Shown: positions 38,486 to 46,438 of the stretch, piece after piece | Layout of the letters: each line of letters opens with the position of its first letter | Position numbering within the stretch: position 1 is the first letter of the stretch | NCBI GenBank assembly: GCA_963710645.1 | Contig: CAVQBD010000009.1 | Coordinates: forward strand, 434,001 to 498,000 | Length of the DNA: 64,000 bases | Reading direction: 5' to 3' | From: FEB-10 sp963710645 | GTDB lineage: Bacteria > Acidobacteriota > Thermoanaerobaculia > Thermoanaerobaculales > Sulfomarinibacteraceae | The notes under the pieces: generated by a model | Databases searched by the model: none | What the model saw: only the letters and a program-made list of their open reading frames with translations | What the model was told of the DNA's origin: nothing | Program-made: the position numbers and the translations under genes

Positions 38486-40312
38486 TCACCGAAGCTGCAT
38501 CGGCACGGTTGTGGGATCTCGGCTCGAACGGTCGATCACCGAACCGTAGGCCCACGCCCGCCCACCAGGAGTCAGAACCTCGACCCGGGCCGAGGCGGCG
38601 TCGTGTTGGCCCAGCCCCGACAACACGTCAAAAAGCTGGGTCCACTCGCCGGGACCCAGCGAGACCACCATCGCCTCGCCGAGTCCAGCACCTGAAGCGC
38701 CCCGCAGCGTGACCCCGAGTTCCAACGGTTGGTCGTGAAGATTGACGAAACCCAGATTGGTGTACCGGTTCTCGGACCGTGCGAGCTGAGAGACCACGCC
38801 CACCTCCCCGGGACCGATGCCGTCGTCCGGCCCCAACCCCGGGAGGTACTGGCCGAACGTCCCGGACTCGAGGGCGGCGTAACTGCGGGCGCCGACCGTC
38901 ACCGGCACATTCGACAAAACCTCCACCACCCCGGCCGCCTGCTGATCTGCAGCAAGACCGAAGAGGTCCGACAGCACGTCCGGCCACGCGACCCCGCCTC
39001 CCGGTGGCACGGTGGCCGAGCCTTCCAGCGTCATGCCGCCGCCGGAAAACACAAGACCCACGTCAGCCTCCTGCCCGCCGGAATTGGTGATGGCCAGTTC
39101 CGCGCGCCACGGCGTGCCGCCCGAGCCCGTAACGTGGGCCACCGCGGGCACCACCCTCCGGGCCCGTTGTTCACCCTCCGGATCGGTGATCGCCAACACC
39201 TGGCCGGCGCCGTAGTCCAACACGTACAACGCTCCGAGTTCATCGACTCCAAAGGCGGAGATCGACCGGCCGGTGTTCAGCAATTCTTGCGTCTCCCAGT
39301 TGTCGGGGCCACCACCCCGCAAAGCCCAGATTCGACCGCTGCAGTAGTCTCCGTAGAGGTAGAGTCCGTCGAGACGGGGCCACCGGAATCCTCGGTAGAC
39401 ATGGCCACCGGTCACCGAGCATCCCCCGGACGCGTGGTCGTACTCTGCCACCGGCAGCACCAGACCCGAGGAATCGCATGGATTCGGGTTATAGCAGTGA
39501 CTGCCCTCCATGATGCGCCACCCGTAATTTTGGCCTCCCGAACTCGTGGCGGGCTGAAAATTCACCTCTTCGTAGGCGTTCTGACCCACATCGGCGATGT
39601 AGAGATCGCCCGTCATCGGATCGAACGAGAACCGCCACGGATTCCGCAGGCCGTAGGCCCATATTTCGGGTTGATGGGCGTCGTCGAAGGCAAAGGGATT
39701 GGTGTCCGGGATGCCGTATGGCTCCTCGCCCGACTCCACGTCAATCCGGAGCATGGCGCCCAGCAGGGTCAGCGGATCCTGGCCGTTGTTCTGCGGGTCG
39801 CCGGCCGAACCGCCGTCACCCATGCCGATGTAGAGGTAGCCGTCAGGGCCGAACGCCAACTGGCCGCCGTTGTGATTCGAGTAGGGCTGATCGATGGTGA
39901 GCAGCACCTCCTCGCTCTCCGGATCCGCCCGGTTCGGATCTCCAGACAGATGGACCCTGGACACGACCGTGTCCCCGGCTGGGTTCGTGTAGTCGATGTA
40001 GAAATACCCTTTGACCGAAAAGCCCGGAGGGAAGGCCAGGCCGAGCAGCCCCCGCTCTCCGCAACAACTCACGCTGTCTTCCATATCCAGGAACGGCACC
40101 GTGAGAACCGCCCCGTCCTCGATCACCATGACCCGACCCGCCTGTTCCACGACAAAGACACGACCGCTTCCGTCATCGGCGTAGGTCAGCTGGACCGGCC
40201 TGAAGAACCCGCTCCACCGTTCCTCGAGGACAATTTCCGGCCAGTCCTGAGCCGTCGCATGAACCGCCAGAACACTCAACAGGCACGCAGTCACCACGAC
40301 CCGGGTTTTCAT
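38486..40312 (-). CDS. Secreted PQQ-type glucose/sorbosone dehydrogenase-like protein with shared C-terminal domain
   Basis: A 608-residue exported protein. ATG 40312 follows GGAGG, with signal peptide MKTRVVVTACLLSVLAVHATA. Residues about 25-385 form a six-bladed propeller like soluble aldose sugar dehydrogenases: GERGLLGLAFPPGF, YSNHNGGQLAFGPDGYLYIGMGDGG, EIWAYGLRNPWRFSFDP, YIADVGQNAYEEVN. The His/Arg residues of the PQQ site appear conserved. Residues about 388-608 are the shared C-terminal domain (PWRAELAITNSG, SGTFGQYLPGL, RYTNLGFVNLHDQPLE, AWAYGSVIDRSSRDPTTVP). Sugar oxidation feeding a respiratory chain is family-level inference. The upstream part of the long frame (to 40486) translates heptamer repeats and is rejected. 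Confidence 0.88.
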   Translation of the reverse strand: MKTRVVVTACLLSVLAVHATAQDWPEIVLEERWSGFFRPVQLTYADDGSGRVFVVEQAGRVMVIEDGAVLTVPFLDMEDSVSCCGERGLLGLAFPPGFSVKGYFYIDYTNPAGDTVVSRVHLSGDPNRADPESEEVLLTIDQPYSNHNGGQLAFGPDGYLYIGMGDGGSAGDPQNNGQDPLTLLGAMLRIDVESGEEPYGIPDTNPFAFDDAHQPEIWAYGLRNPWRFSFDPMTGDLYIADVGQNAYEEVNFQPATSSGGQNYGWRIMEGSHCYNPNPCDSSGLVLPVAEYDHASGGCSVTGGHVYRGFRWPRLDGLYLYGDYCSGRIWALRGGGPDNWETQELLNTGRSISAFGVDELGALYVLDYGAGQVLAITDPEGEQRARRVVPAVAHVTGSGGTPWRAELAITNSGGQEADVGLVFSGGGMTLEGSATVPPGGGVAWPDVLSDLFGLAADQQAAGVVEVLSNVPVTVGARSYAALESGTFGQYLPGLGPDDGIGPGEVGVVSQLARSENRYTNLGFVNLHDQPLELGVTLRGASGAGLGEAMVVSLGPGEWTQLFDVLSGLGQHDAASARVEVLTPGGRAWAYGSVIDRSSRDPTTVPMQLR

Positions 40313-40418
40313 GAATGGACCTCCACTCAGTTCATCGCGGAACGGGGACCCAAAAATTCCGTGGTGATCGGGGCCTGGCGACGTACAACCAGGTGGCTGG
40401 GGGAATTTTCCGATACTT

Positions 40419-40467
40419 CGAAATTCGAAATTCGGGACTCGGGACTCGGGACTCGGGACTCGGGGCC
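40419..40467. repeat. Heptamer array switching unit (CGAAATT to CGGGACT)
   Basis: CGAAATT x2 is followed without a phase break by CGGGACT x4 and CGGGGCC. Upstream of the PQQ dehydrogenase gene. Confidence 0.93.
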
Positions 40468-40556
40468 GAGGTCGGCGACCGCCCATCGCACCCTCGCGCG
40501 TTCCGGGCGGGCGGGGGCTACACCCACAACCTACAACACGAGCACGGGCGGGTGGG

Positions 40557-41378
40557 TCACTCCTCCAGATCGAATACGCGGGTCAACTCGGCCAACTGGG
40601 CCGGTCCCAAGCCACCGGTGCGATGTCCGGCCGCCCGGCACAGAAGCGCCACCCTGGCAGCCTTATTGGCGGTATCGATGCGGTCGAAGGCTTCTGATGC
40701 GGTGGTGCCGAGGGCCAGACAGCCGTGGAACTGCCACACGGCCACCTCGTGCCCTGCCCGCACAACACGTTCGGTGGCCACCGCCAGGTCCTCCGACCCG
40801 GGCACCCGATAGGGCACCAAACCCACCCCGCGGGGCAGATAGACCTTGACCTCCGGAAGCACGGACCACAGGACGCGATTGAGGTTGCCCTGGTGACGGC
40901 AGTCGGGCATGTGGGTGAGGGCGATCAGATCCGTGGGATGGGTGTGCAGCACGGCGGTGTCGGTCGATCCCACGTCCACCAGGTGCTGGTGCAGCCGAAG
41001 ATGGGTTGGAAGTTCTGATGTCGGCCGGAAATCGAGACCGTTAAGGCCCCCCCACAGTACCTCGTAGCCCGAGCCGGTCTCGTCGAGCCGGATCAGGATG
41101 CTGTTGTGCTCTGCATCGCGCGCAAAATCGCGAAAGCGGCGACCGCTGCCGGTTACGAGAAAGACCCGTCTGGCCAATGCCGGTCGCGGCGAGGCCAACT
41201 GTTCGTCGCGCACCTTCCTGAAGGCAGATCCCGCCTGGACAACAGCCGAGGTCACGTCGATGGAGAGATTCCCGGCGTTGCTCTCGGCCCAGCCTCGATC
41301 CCAGAGATAGGAGGAGACCTCCTGGGCATCGCGCAGGGTCGTCGTCAACGCTGGACATGTGGCGAGCAAGTCGGTCAT
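40557..41378 (-). CDS. rhaD: Class II aldolase, rhamnulose-1-phosphate aldolase-like
   Basis: A 273-residue zinc aldolase. Motifs follow RhaD closely: WAESNAGNLSIDV, RRVFLVTGSGRRFRDFARD, GYEVLWGG, PTSELPTHLRLHQH with the catalytic Glu region, VLHTHPTDLIALTH with zinc His residues, VGLVPYRVPGSEDLA, WQFHGCLALG with a further zinc His, and AFDRIDTANKAA. The reaction would be cleavage of L-rhamnulose-1-phosphate to DHAP and L-lactaldehyde; related sugar phosphates are possible. No other rhamnose genes are near. ATG 41378 follows GGGAG. Divergent from the HAD phosphatase gene. Confidence 0.85.
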   Translation of the reverse strand: MTDLLATCPALTTTLRDAQEVSSYLWDRGWAESNAGNLSIDVTSAVVQAGSAFRKVRDEQLASPRPALARRVFLVTGSGRRFRDFARDAEHNSILIRLDETGSGYEVLWGGLNGLDFRPTSELPTHLRLHQHLVDVGSTDTAVLHTHPTDLIALTHMPDCRHQGNLNRVLWSVLPEVKVYLPRGVGLVPYRVPGSEDLAVATERVVRAGHEVAVWQFHGCLALGTTASEAFDRIDTANKAARVALLCRAAGHRTGGLGPAQLAELTRVFDLEE

Positions 41379-41462
41379 CGAACTCCCAGTCGATTCAGCC
41401 GGTCGATTGTATCCACCACCCACCCGCCCGGCAATCAAAAGGCATCGAGTATTCTGTGCACC

Positions 41463-42116
41463 ATGAAGGCGGTCATCTTCGACATGGACGGATTGCTCAT
41501 CGACTCGGAGCCTCTGTGGCGGAGAGCCGAACGAGAGGTCTTCGCCGAGGTGGGCCTGCGCCTCACCGAGGCTGACTGCGAGCAGACCACCGGCATGAGG
41601 ACCGACGATCTGGTGGGTTTCTGGTTCGACCGCCATCCATGGCCCGGCCCGAGCCAGGAGGTGGTGGGCGCGAGGATCAACGCCCGAGCCATCGAGCTCA
41701 TCGAGCAGGGAGGCACCGCCATGCCGGGTGCTGTGGAGGCCGTTGAGGCGGCCCGTTCGGCCGGTTTCGCAGTCGGGCTCGCAACCTCCTCTTTCCATGC
41801 TCTGATCACCGCGGTCGTCCGCACACTTGGCCTCGAGGGCGTCTTTCAGGTCACAGCCTCGGCCGCCGACGAAGCGGCCGGCAAACCGGATCCCGCGGTC
41901 TACCTGACCGCCGCTCGCAAGCTCGGCGTCCCGCCCCGTCTGTGCGTCGCGGTGGAGGATTCCACAGTGGGCGTGCACGCAGCGCTCGCCGCCGGCATGA
42001 GGGTTATCGCGGTTCCCTCCAACCACCACTTCCACCTGCCCGGATTCGACAACGCCGATCTCAAACTTCGGTCGCTCGAGGAGTTCTCGGTCGAGATGGT
42101 TAACAAATTGACATAG
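41463..42116 (+). CDS. HAD-superfamily sugar phosphatase (HxpB/YniC-like)
   Basis: A 217-residue cytoplasmic phosphatase. HAD motif I VIFDMDGLLIDSEPLW, motif II LATSS, motif III GKPDPAVYL and motif IV VAVEDSTVGVHAALAAGM are all present, with a C1 cap. Beta-phosphoglucomutase-like members and hexitol-phosphate phosphatases share these features; the RVIAVPSNHHFH end favours the HxpB group. ATG 41463; the longer frame from 41106 overlaps rhaD and is rejected. Confidence 0.88.
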   Translation: MKAVIFDMDGLLIDSEPLWRRAEREVFAEVGLRLTEADCEQTTGMRTDDLVGFWFDRHPWPGPSQEVVGARINARAIELIEQGGTAMPGAVEAVEAARSAGFAVGLATSSFHALITAVVRTLGLEGVFQVTASAADEAAGKPDPAVYLTAARKLGVPPRLCVAVEDSTVGVHAALAAGMRVIAVPSNHHFHLPGFDNADLKLRSLEEFSVEMVNKLT

Positions 42117-42119
42117 TGT

Positions 42120-42161
42120 CCCGAGTCCCGAGTCCCGAGCCCCGAGTCCCGAGCCCCGGGT
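42120..42161. repeat. Heptamer array (CCCGAGT/CCCGAGC)
   Basis: Six units: CCCGAGT x2, CCCGAGC, CCCGAGT, CCCGAGC, CCCGGGT; begins 4 nt after a stop codon. Confidence 0.95.
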
Positions 42162-42193
42162 TGTGGACTGGGTTTTTTCCGGACTGGTATGGT

Positions 42194-42249
42194 TTCGACC
42201 TTCGACCTTCGACCTTCGACTTTCGACCTTCGACTTTCGACTTTCGACT
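42194..42249. repeat. Heptamer array (TTCGACC/TTCGACT) x8
   Basis: Eight units differing only at the last base (C, C, C, T, C, T, T, T). Lies 31 nt upstream of the GDPD start. Confidence 0.96.
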
Positions 42250-42280
42250 GAGATGTGGGCAGTGTTCTAATGGACGATGC

Positions 42281-43042
42281 ATGAACTGGGTTGAACACGA
42301 ACTGCGACTCTTCGGCCACCGCGGCGCTTCGGCGCGACTGCCGGAGAACACCATGGAGTCCTTCCGGCAGGCGATGGACGACGGCGCCACCGCGCTCGAG
42401 CTCGACGTCCACCTCAGCCGGGATGGCCACGTGGTGGTGGCCCACGACTCCCACGGCCAGCGGATGGCAAGCTGCAACGATTCCATATGCGATTGCTCGC
42501 TCGAGCAGCTTTCGAATTGGGACGTCGGCGCGACCTTTGCCGCCACCGGGGATAGGATTTCGCGGATGCCGACCCTGGTCGAGGTGTTGGACAGATTTTC
42601 CGGAATTCCCATCAGCGTCGATCTCAAACCCAAGGACCCGCGGATCGCGGAAAGCGTCTTGAAGACGGTTCGGTCCTTCAACGCCGAACATCTCGTGACA
42701 GTCGGCAGTTTCCACGGCTCCATTGTCCACAGGCTGCGGGATCTGGGCTATGGCGGTCCCACCGCCTTGACTCGCGCCGAGGTTGTCATCAGCCGCCTCC
42801 TACCGCAGGCCCTCGGCCGGAGTCGAATCCGCGGCCAGGCGGCCATGATCCCTCGTCGGAGCGGGCCCATCCGTCTCGACGCCGAGAGCTTTATCCACCG
42901 GGTGCGGAGCTTTGGACTGCGGGCCGACTACTGGGTCATCAACGACCCGGACGACGCCCGGACCCTGCTCAGCTACGGCGCCACGGGAATCGTCACCGAC
43001 GACCCGGCAGCCATGGCCCCGGTGATGGCGGAGTTCCAGTGA
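42281..43042 (+). CDS. Glycerophosphodiester phosphodiesterase family protein
   Basis: A 253-residue TIM-barrel phosphodiesterase. LFGHRGASARLPENTMESFRQAMDDGATALELDVHLSRDGHVVVAHD carries the two catalytic His and the metal-binding Glu/Asp residues. The C-terminus DYWVINDPDDARTLLSYGATGIVTDDP is typical. No signal peptide, so probably cytoplasmic, acting on glycerophosphodiesters from phospholipid turnover. ATG 42281; the stop overlaps the next start (GTGA). Confidence 0.94.
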   Translation: MNWVEHELRLFGHRGASARLPENTMESFRQAMDDGATALELDVHLSRDGHVVVAHDSHGQRMASCNDSICDCSLEQLSNWDVGATFAATGDRISRMPTLVEVLDRFSGIPISVDLKPKDPRIAESVLKTVRSFNAEHLVTVGSFHGSIVHRLRDLGYGGPTALTRAEVVISRLLPQALGRSRIRGQAAMIPRRSGPIRLDAESFIHRVRSFGLRADYWVINDPDDARTLLSYGATGIVTDDPAAMAPVMAEFQ

Positions 43043-43491
43043 GTCCCAAGGGTGGTCCGCCGCCGCCGTCGGACCCCGATGCCGGAATCTGGCACGGCCG
43101 CTCCGTCGCCCGGCGGGTGGTCTCTCCCGACGGGATGATCATCCTGGTGGGCAGGACCTCGTCCGACAATGACATCCTCACATTCAAGATCGGAGCGCCT
43201 CGGGATTACTGGTTCCATGTCAGCGGTGGGTCCGGTTCCCACGTCGTGGTCCGCAATCCTGATGGTCTGGACACCCTGCCCCGGGATACCAAGAAACTGG
43301 CCGCCGGCCTCGCCGCCGGCCACTCGAAAGCCCGCCGCGGCGGACGGCTGGCAGTCCACATGACTCGATGCCGCGACGTCTCCAAGCCGAGGGGCTTTGC
43401 ACCCGGAAAGGTGATTCTTGGCCGCTATGAGACCGTCCGTGCGGCTCCCGTCCGCGTGGAGGATATGGAACCGGGGGGGGAAACATCATGA
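43039..43491 (+). CDS. Stand-alone NFACT-R (DUF814) domain protein
   Basis: A 150-residue protein equal to only the C-terminal RNA-binding domain of RqcH/Tae2/NEMF. It contains ILVGRTSSDNDILTFKIGAPRDYWFHVSGGSGSHVVVRN (DUF814 signature with the conserved WFH) and KKLAAGLAAGHSKAR. Full-length RqcH is about 550 residues and works in ribosome-associated quality control; isolated NFACT-R proteins are known but poorly characterised. GTG start overlaps the GDPD stop, and the stop overlaps the next ATG, so three genes are translationally coupled. Confidence 0.88.
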   Translation: MSPKGGPPPPSDPDAGIWHGRSVARRVVSPDGMIILVGRTSSDNDILTFKIGAPRDYWFHVSGGSGSHVVVRNPDGLDTLPRDTKKLAAGLAAGHSKARRGGRLAVHMTRCRDVSKPRGFAPGKVILGRYETVRAAPVRVEDMEPGGETS

Positions 43492-44354
43492 GTCGGGCGT
43501 TCGGTTGTCAGACCATGCACGAAACGCTTCGCAAGGTTCTGGTCCGCCCGCCGGACGCGGCCTTCGGCTCCGCCGACCCGCTGCGGTGGCACTACACGGG
43601 GCAGCCGGACCTCGCCGTTGCCGTCGAGGAGCACCAGGCCCTGGTCGACCAACTTCGCCGGTTCGGGGCCGAGGTCGTGTTTCACGACGAGTTTCTGACG
43701 GATCACGCCGACGCGTTGTACGTCCACGACCCAGCCATCGTCACCGAACGGGGCGCGATCATCCTGCGCATGGGCAAGGAGTTGCGCCGCGGTGAGGAAG
43801 AGGCCATTGCGATCGCCCTCGAGGGCGCAGGCGTGCCGATCCACGCCAGGTTGACCGGCGACGCGCTAGCCGAGGGCGGTGATCTGGTGTGGCTCGATTC
43901 GGAGACTCTGGCCGTGGGTCAGGGCTACCGTACCAATGCCGAGGGCCTGGGTCAGCTCGCCGCGGCCCTCCAACCACTCGACGCAGAAACGCTTCCCGTC
44001 CAGCTTCCATACGGCGACGGGCCCGCCGCTTGTCTCCACCTGATGTCCCTGATTTCGATCCTCGACGCCGATCTCGCGGTGGTCTACCTCCCGCTCCTTC
44101 CGGTCCCCTTTGTCCAACTGCTCGAAGACCGTGGCTTTCGGCTGGTGGAGGTCCCTGAATCGGAGTTCCTGACCATGGGACCCAACGTGCTCGCCCTCGG
44201 CCCGCGGTGTGGTCTCGCTCTGGATGGCAATCCTCGGACCCGACGTCGCCTCGAGGAGGCGGGCTGCGAGGTCATCACCTACCGCGGCGTCGAGCTGTCT
44301 CTCAAGGCAGAGGGAGGGCCCACCTGCCTTACCCGGCCGATCCTGAGGGGCTGA
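43488..44354 (+). CDS. Dimethylarginine dimethylaminohydrolase / amidinotransferase-fold protein
   Basis: A 288-residue protein of the guanidino-group modifying superfamily. Visible residues: HDPAIVTERGAIILRMGKELRRGEEEA (substrate-binding region), LAEGGDLVWLD (Glu/Asp), CLHLMSLISIL with the catalytic His, and the terminal GGPTCLTRPILR with the nucleophile Cys. The reaction would hydrolyse methylarginine or a related guanidine to citrulline and amine; substrate is unproven. ATG overlaps the NFACT-R stop. Confidence 0.88.
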   Translation: MSRAFGCQTMHETLRKVLVRPPDAAFGSADPLRWHYTGQPDLAVAVEEHQALVDQLRRFGAEVVFHDEFLTDHADALYVHDPAIVTERGAIILRMGKELRRGEEEAIAIALEGAGVPIHARLTGDALAEGGDLVWLDSETLAVGQGYRTNAEGLGQLAAALQPLDAETLPVQLPYGDGPAACLHLMSLISILDADLAVVYLPLLPVPFVQLLEDRGFRLVEVPESEFLTMGPNVLALGPRCGLALDGNPRTRRRLEEAGCEVITYRGVELSLKAEGGPTCLTRPILRG

Positions 44355-44396
44355 GCCCCCGCCCACCCGGAGCGAGAGGGCGCGATGATCGGGCGT

Positions 44397-44473
44397 GCCG
44401 GGTATAACGTTGTGCGGCCGACTGCCCACGGGCAACTCTCAATCGTTAGGGCCGCACAACGTTTATACCGGGC
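44397..44473. repeat. Hairpin element, family A (GTATAACGTTGTGCGGCC stem)
   Basis: Arms 44397-44419 and 44450-44473 pair over about 22 bp with one bulge, around a 30-nt loop. Flanks CGATGATCGGGCGT and ACGGGGAGCGCC are the family flanks with a stem not seen elsewhere in the window. Confidence 0.85.
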
Positions 44474-44526
44474 AACCACGGGGAGCGCCATTGGGAGATG
44501 GGCGCCACGAAAGAACTTTAACGTGA

Positions 44527-44663
44527 GCCTCCTGCAAAACCCCCATGGCTGTCATCCTGAGCGGAGCGGCCCGAAGCGTCGCGTAGTCGAACCCGCTCGC
44601 TCAGGGTGACAGGAGGGAGCGATGTCGACCACGCATCGTCGGATTCAGAGTTTTGCAAGAGGC
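44527..44663. mobile_element. MITE-like element, 137 nt
   Basis: Ends GCCTCCTGCAAAAC (44527-44540) and GTTTTGCAAGAGGC (44650-44663) are inverted repeats with one mismatch. Inside, TGTCATCCTGAGCG (44550) and CGCTCAGGGTGACA (44598) form a second inverted pair. No ORF and no obvious target-site duplication. The inner motif resembles a repeat widespread in environmental bacterial genomes. Confidence 0.6.
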
Positions 44664-44690
44664 TTAGGTTTAACGTCTTTGAACCTGGGA

Positions 44691-45701
44691 TCACTCCTGC
44701 AGCTCGACGGGGACTTTGGAGGCGGCTCCAGGGACCTCACGCACGAGGCGCGGCACGAGGTATCCCGGGAGCCGCTGCCGCAACTCGGCCACGAGTCCGA
44801 GGGCCTCGGTCTCGGGCACCTCGAAATGGGCAGCCCCCTGAACCCGGTCCAACAGGTGCAGATAGTAGGGCGTCACGCCAACGGCGATCAGCGCCTCGCT
44901 CAATTCCGCCAGGACCTCCGCGGAATCGTTGACGCCCCGCAGCAGCACCGCCTGGTTGAAGAGAATGACACCTGCGTTTCGCAGGACCCCGAGGGCCCGC
45001 CGCACATCGCCGTCGATCTCCCTTGGGTGATTGGTGTGGACCACCATGATCAGCGGCAGACCGAGGGTCGAAATCCACCCCACCAAACCCTCGTCGACTC
45101 GTTCAGGGAGAACGATTGGGAGCCGCGTGTGGATCCGTAACCGCCGGATGTGGGGGATGGTCGCAATCTCCCGCGCCAGCCGCGACAGACGGTCATCGGG
45201 AACTGTCAGGGGATCCCCACCCGAGAGAATCACCTCGGACAGCTCCGGGTCGCCGCTTATACGTTCGATGGCCTGAAACCACGTGGCGCCCGTCATGGTG
45301 TGGTCGTCATAGGGGAAATGACGACGGAAGCAATACCGGCAATGGACGGCGCAAGCCGAGGTCACCAACAGCAGCGCACGTCCCCGATATTTCTGCAGCA
45401 CGCCCTCTGAGGGACGTGATTGGAGTTCCCCCACCGGATCGTCGGTGAACCCCTCGATGGTCATATTTTCCGCGGCGGTCGGACGGATCTGCAGCAGCAG
45501 AGGGTCGCCGGCCGAACCTGCCGGGATGCGGCTCAAGAAACCACGTGGTACCCTGACCGGAAACTGGTGTTCGGCGTCCGCCGCGGCGGCTCCGGCCGGA
45601 TCCAGCCGGAGCCTCAGGTCCAAGGTGGCCGAGTCGGTCACCGCCTCGGCGAGAATGCCTCGCCACTCACCGGCCGGCCAGGGATTCGAACGGTCTGCCA
45701 T
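44691..45701 (-). CDS. epmB: EF-P beta-lysine pathway radical SAM 2,3-aminomutase EpmB
   Basis: A 336-residue KamA-family enzyme that converts (S)-alpha-lysine to (R)-beta-lysine for EF-P. The radical SAM motif CAVHCRYCFRRHFPY (C-x3-C-x2-C) is followed by EVILSGGDPLTVPD and IHTRLPIVLPERV; PLP Lys is expected near PYYLHLLDRVQGAAHF. Shorter than catabolic lysine 2,3-aminomutase (about 415 residues), as expected for EpmB. Divergent from efp across a 61-nt gap that contains a TATGAT -10-like hexamer (45728-45733). Confidence 0.94.
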   Translation of the reverse strand: MADRSNPWPAGEWRGILAEAVTDSATLDLRLRLDPAGAAAADAEHQFPVRVPRGFLSRIPAGSAGDPLLLQIRPTAAENMTIEGFTDDPVGELQSRPSEGVLQKYRGRALLLVTSACAVHCRYCFRRHFPYDDHTMTGATWFQAIERISGDPELSEVILSGGDPLTVPDDRLSRLAREIATIPHIRRLRIHTRLPIVLPERVDEGLVGWISTLGLPLIMVVHTNHPREIDGDVRRALGVLRNAGVILFNQAVLLRGVNDSAEVLAELSEALIAVGVTPYYLHLLDRVQGAAHFEVPETEALGLVAELRQRLPGYLVPRLVREVPGAASKVPVELQE

Positions 45702-45762
45702 GACTCGGCGAAGTGTTGCAGCTCCGGTATGATCTTCGCAAGCAGGAGAAGGAGAACTCCCT

Positions 45763-46326
45763 ATGGCTTCCTACAACATGAACCAGGTCAAGGTCGGACT
45801 CAAGATCATGGTCGAGGGTGACCCCTGCGTCATCGTCGGTGCCGACTTCGTCAAGCCCGGCAAGGGCCAGGCCTTCACCAAGATCAAGTGCAAGAACTTC
45901 AACACCAATCGGATCACCGAGGTCACGTTGAGGTCCTCCGACTCGGTGGAGGGAGCCGATATCCACGAAAAGGAAATGCAATACCTCTACTCGGACAGCG
46001 AGATGTGGCACTTCATGGATCAGGACACCTACGAACAGGTCGGCGCCAACGCCGAAACCGTGGGCGATGCCGCGCAGTGGTTGAAGGAAGAGGATGTCTG
46101 CCTGGTGACCCTGTTCAACGGCAACCCCATCCTGGTCCAGCCACCCACCTTCGTGAGTCTCGAGGTCGTGGAAACCGATCCCGGGCTCAAGGGCGACACC
46201 TCGTCGGGCGGAAACAAACCGGCCACAATGGACACCGGGGCCGTGGTGCGGGTTCCCCTCTTCATCCAGATCGGCGAGAAGATCAAGGTGGACACCCGAA
46301 CCGGGGAGTACGTCTCGCGGGCATAA
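45763..46326 (+). CDS. efp: Elongation factor P
   Basis: A 187-residue three-domain factor that relieves ribosome stalling at polyproline. The modification loop reads DFVKPGKGQAF, placing Lys at residue 34, exactly the beta-lysylation site. The C-terminal VRVPLFIQIGEKIKVDTRTGEYVSRA is the EF-P signature. RBS AAGGAG. Flanked by both enzymes that modify it. Confidence 0.98.
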   Translation: MASYNMNQVKVGLKIMVEGDPCVIVGADFVKPGKGQAFTKIKCKNFNTNRITEVTLRSSDSVEGADIHEKEMQYLYSDSEMWHFMDQDTYEQVGANAETVGDAAQWLKEEDVCLVTLFNGNPILVQPPTFVSLEVVETDPGLKGDTSSGGNKPATMDTGAVVRVPLFIQIGEKIKVDTRTGEYVSRA

Positions 46327-46359
46327 GATCGAAGATCGAAGATCAAAGAACAAAGAGCA
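46325..46359. repeat. Heptamer array (AAGATCG type)
   Basis: AAGATCG x2, AAGATCA, AAGAACA, AAGAGCA; its first base falls in the efp stop codon region. Confidence 0.85.
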
Positions 46360-46404
46360 CAATCGGTTGTCGTATGACCATTGACACTTCCCTCCCCACA
46401 TATT

Positions 46405-46432
46405 TTCGATCTTTGATCGTTCATCGTCGATT
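46405..46432. repeat. Heptamer array (TTCGATC type)
   Basis: TTCGATC, TTTGATC, GTTCATC, GTCGATT, ending 6 nt before the epmA start. Roughly complementary to the 46325 array, so the efp-epmA gap could fold. Confidence 0.7.
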
Positions 46433-46438
46433 CAACCC

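Larger units (their letters stand above)
44355..44690. other. Gene-free stretch: hairpin element plus MITE-like element
   Basis: Holds the family A hairpin at 44397-44473 and a 137-nt element with terminal inverted repeats at 44527-44663. No coding sequence seen. Confidence 0.75.

Noticed and set aside
41106..41462. Extended HAD phosphatase starting at 41106
   Set aside because: That part overlaps rhaD antisense and shows no HAD features; motif I begins at the Met at 41463.
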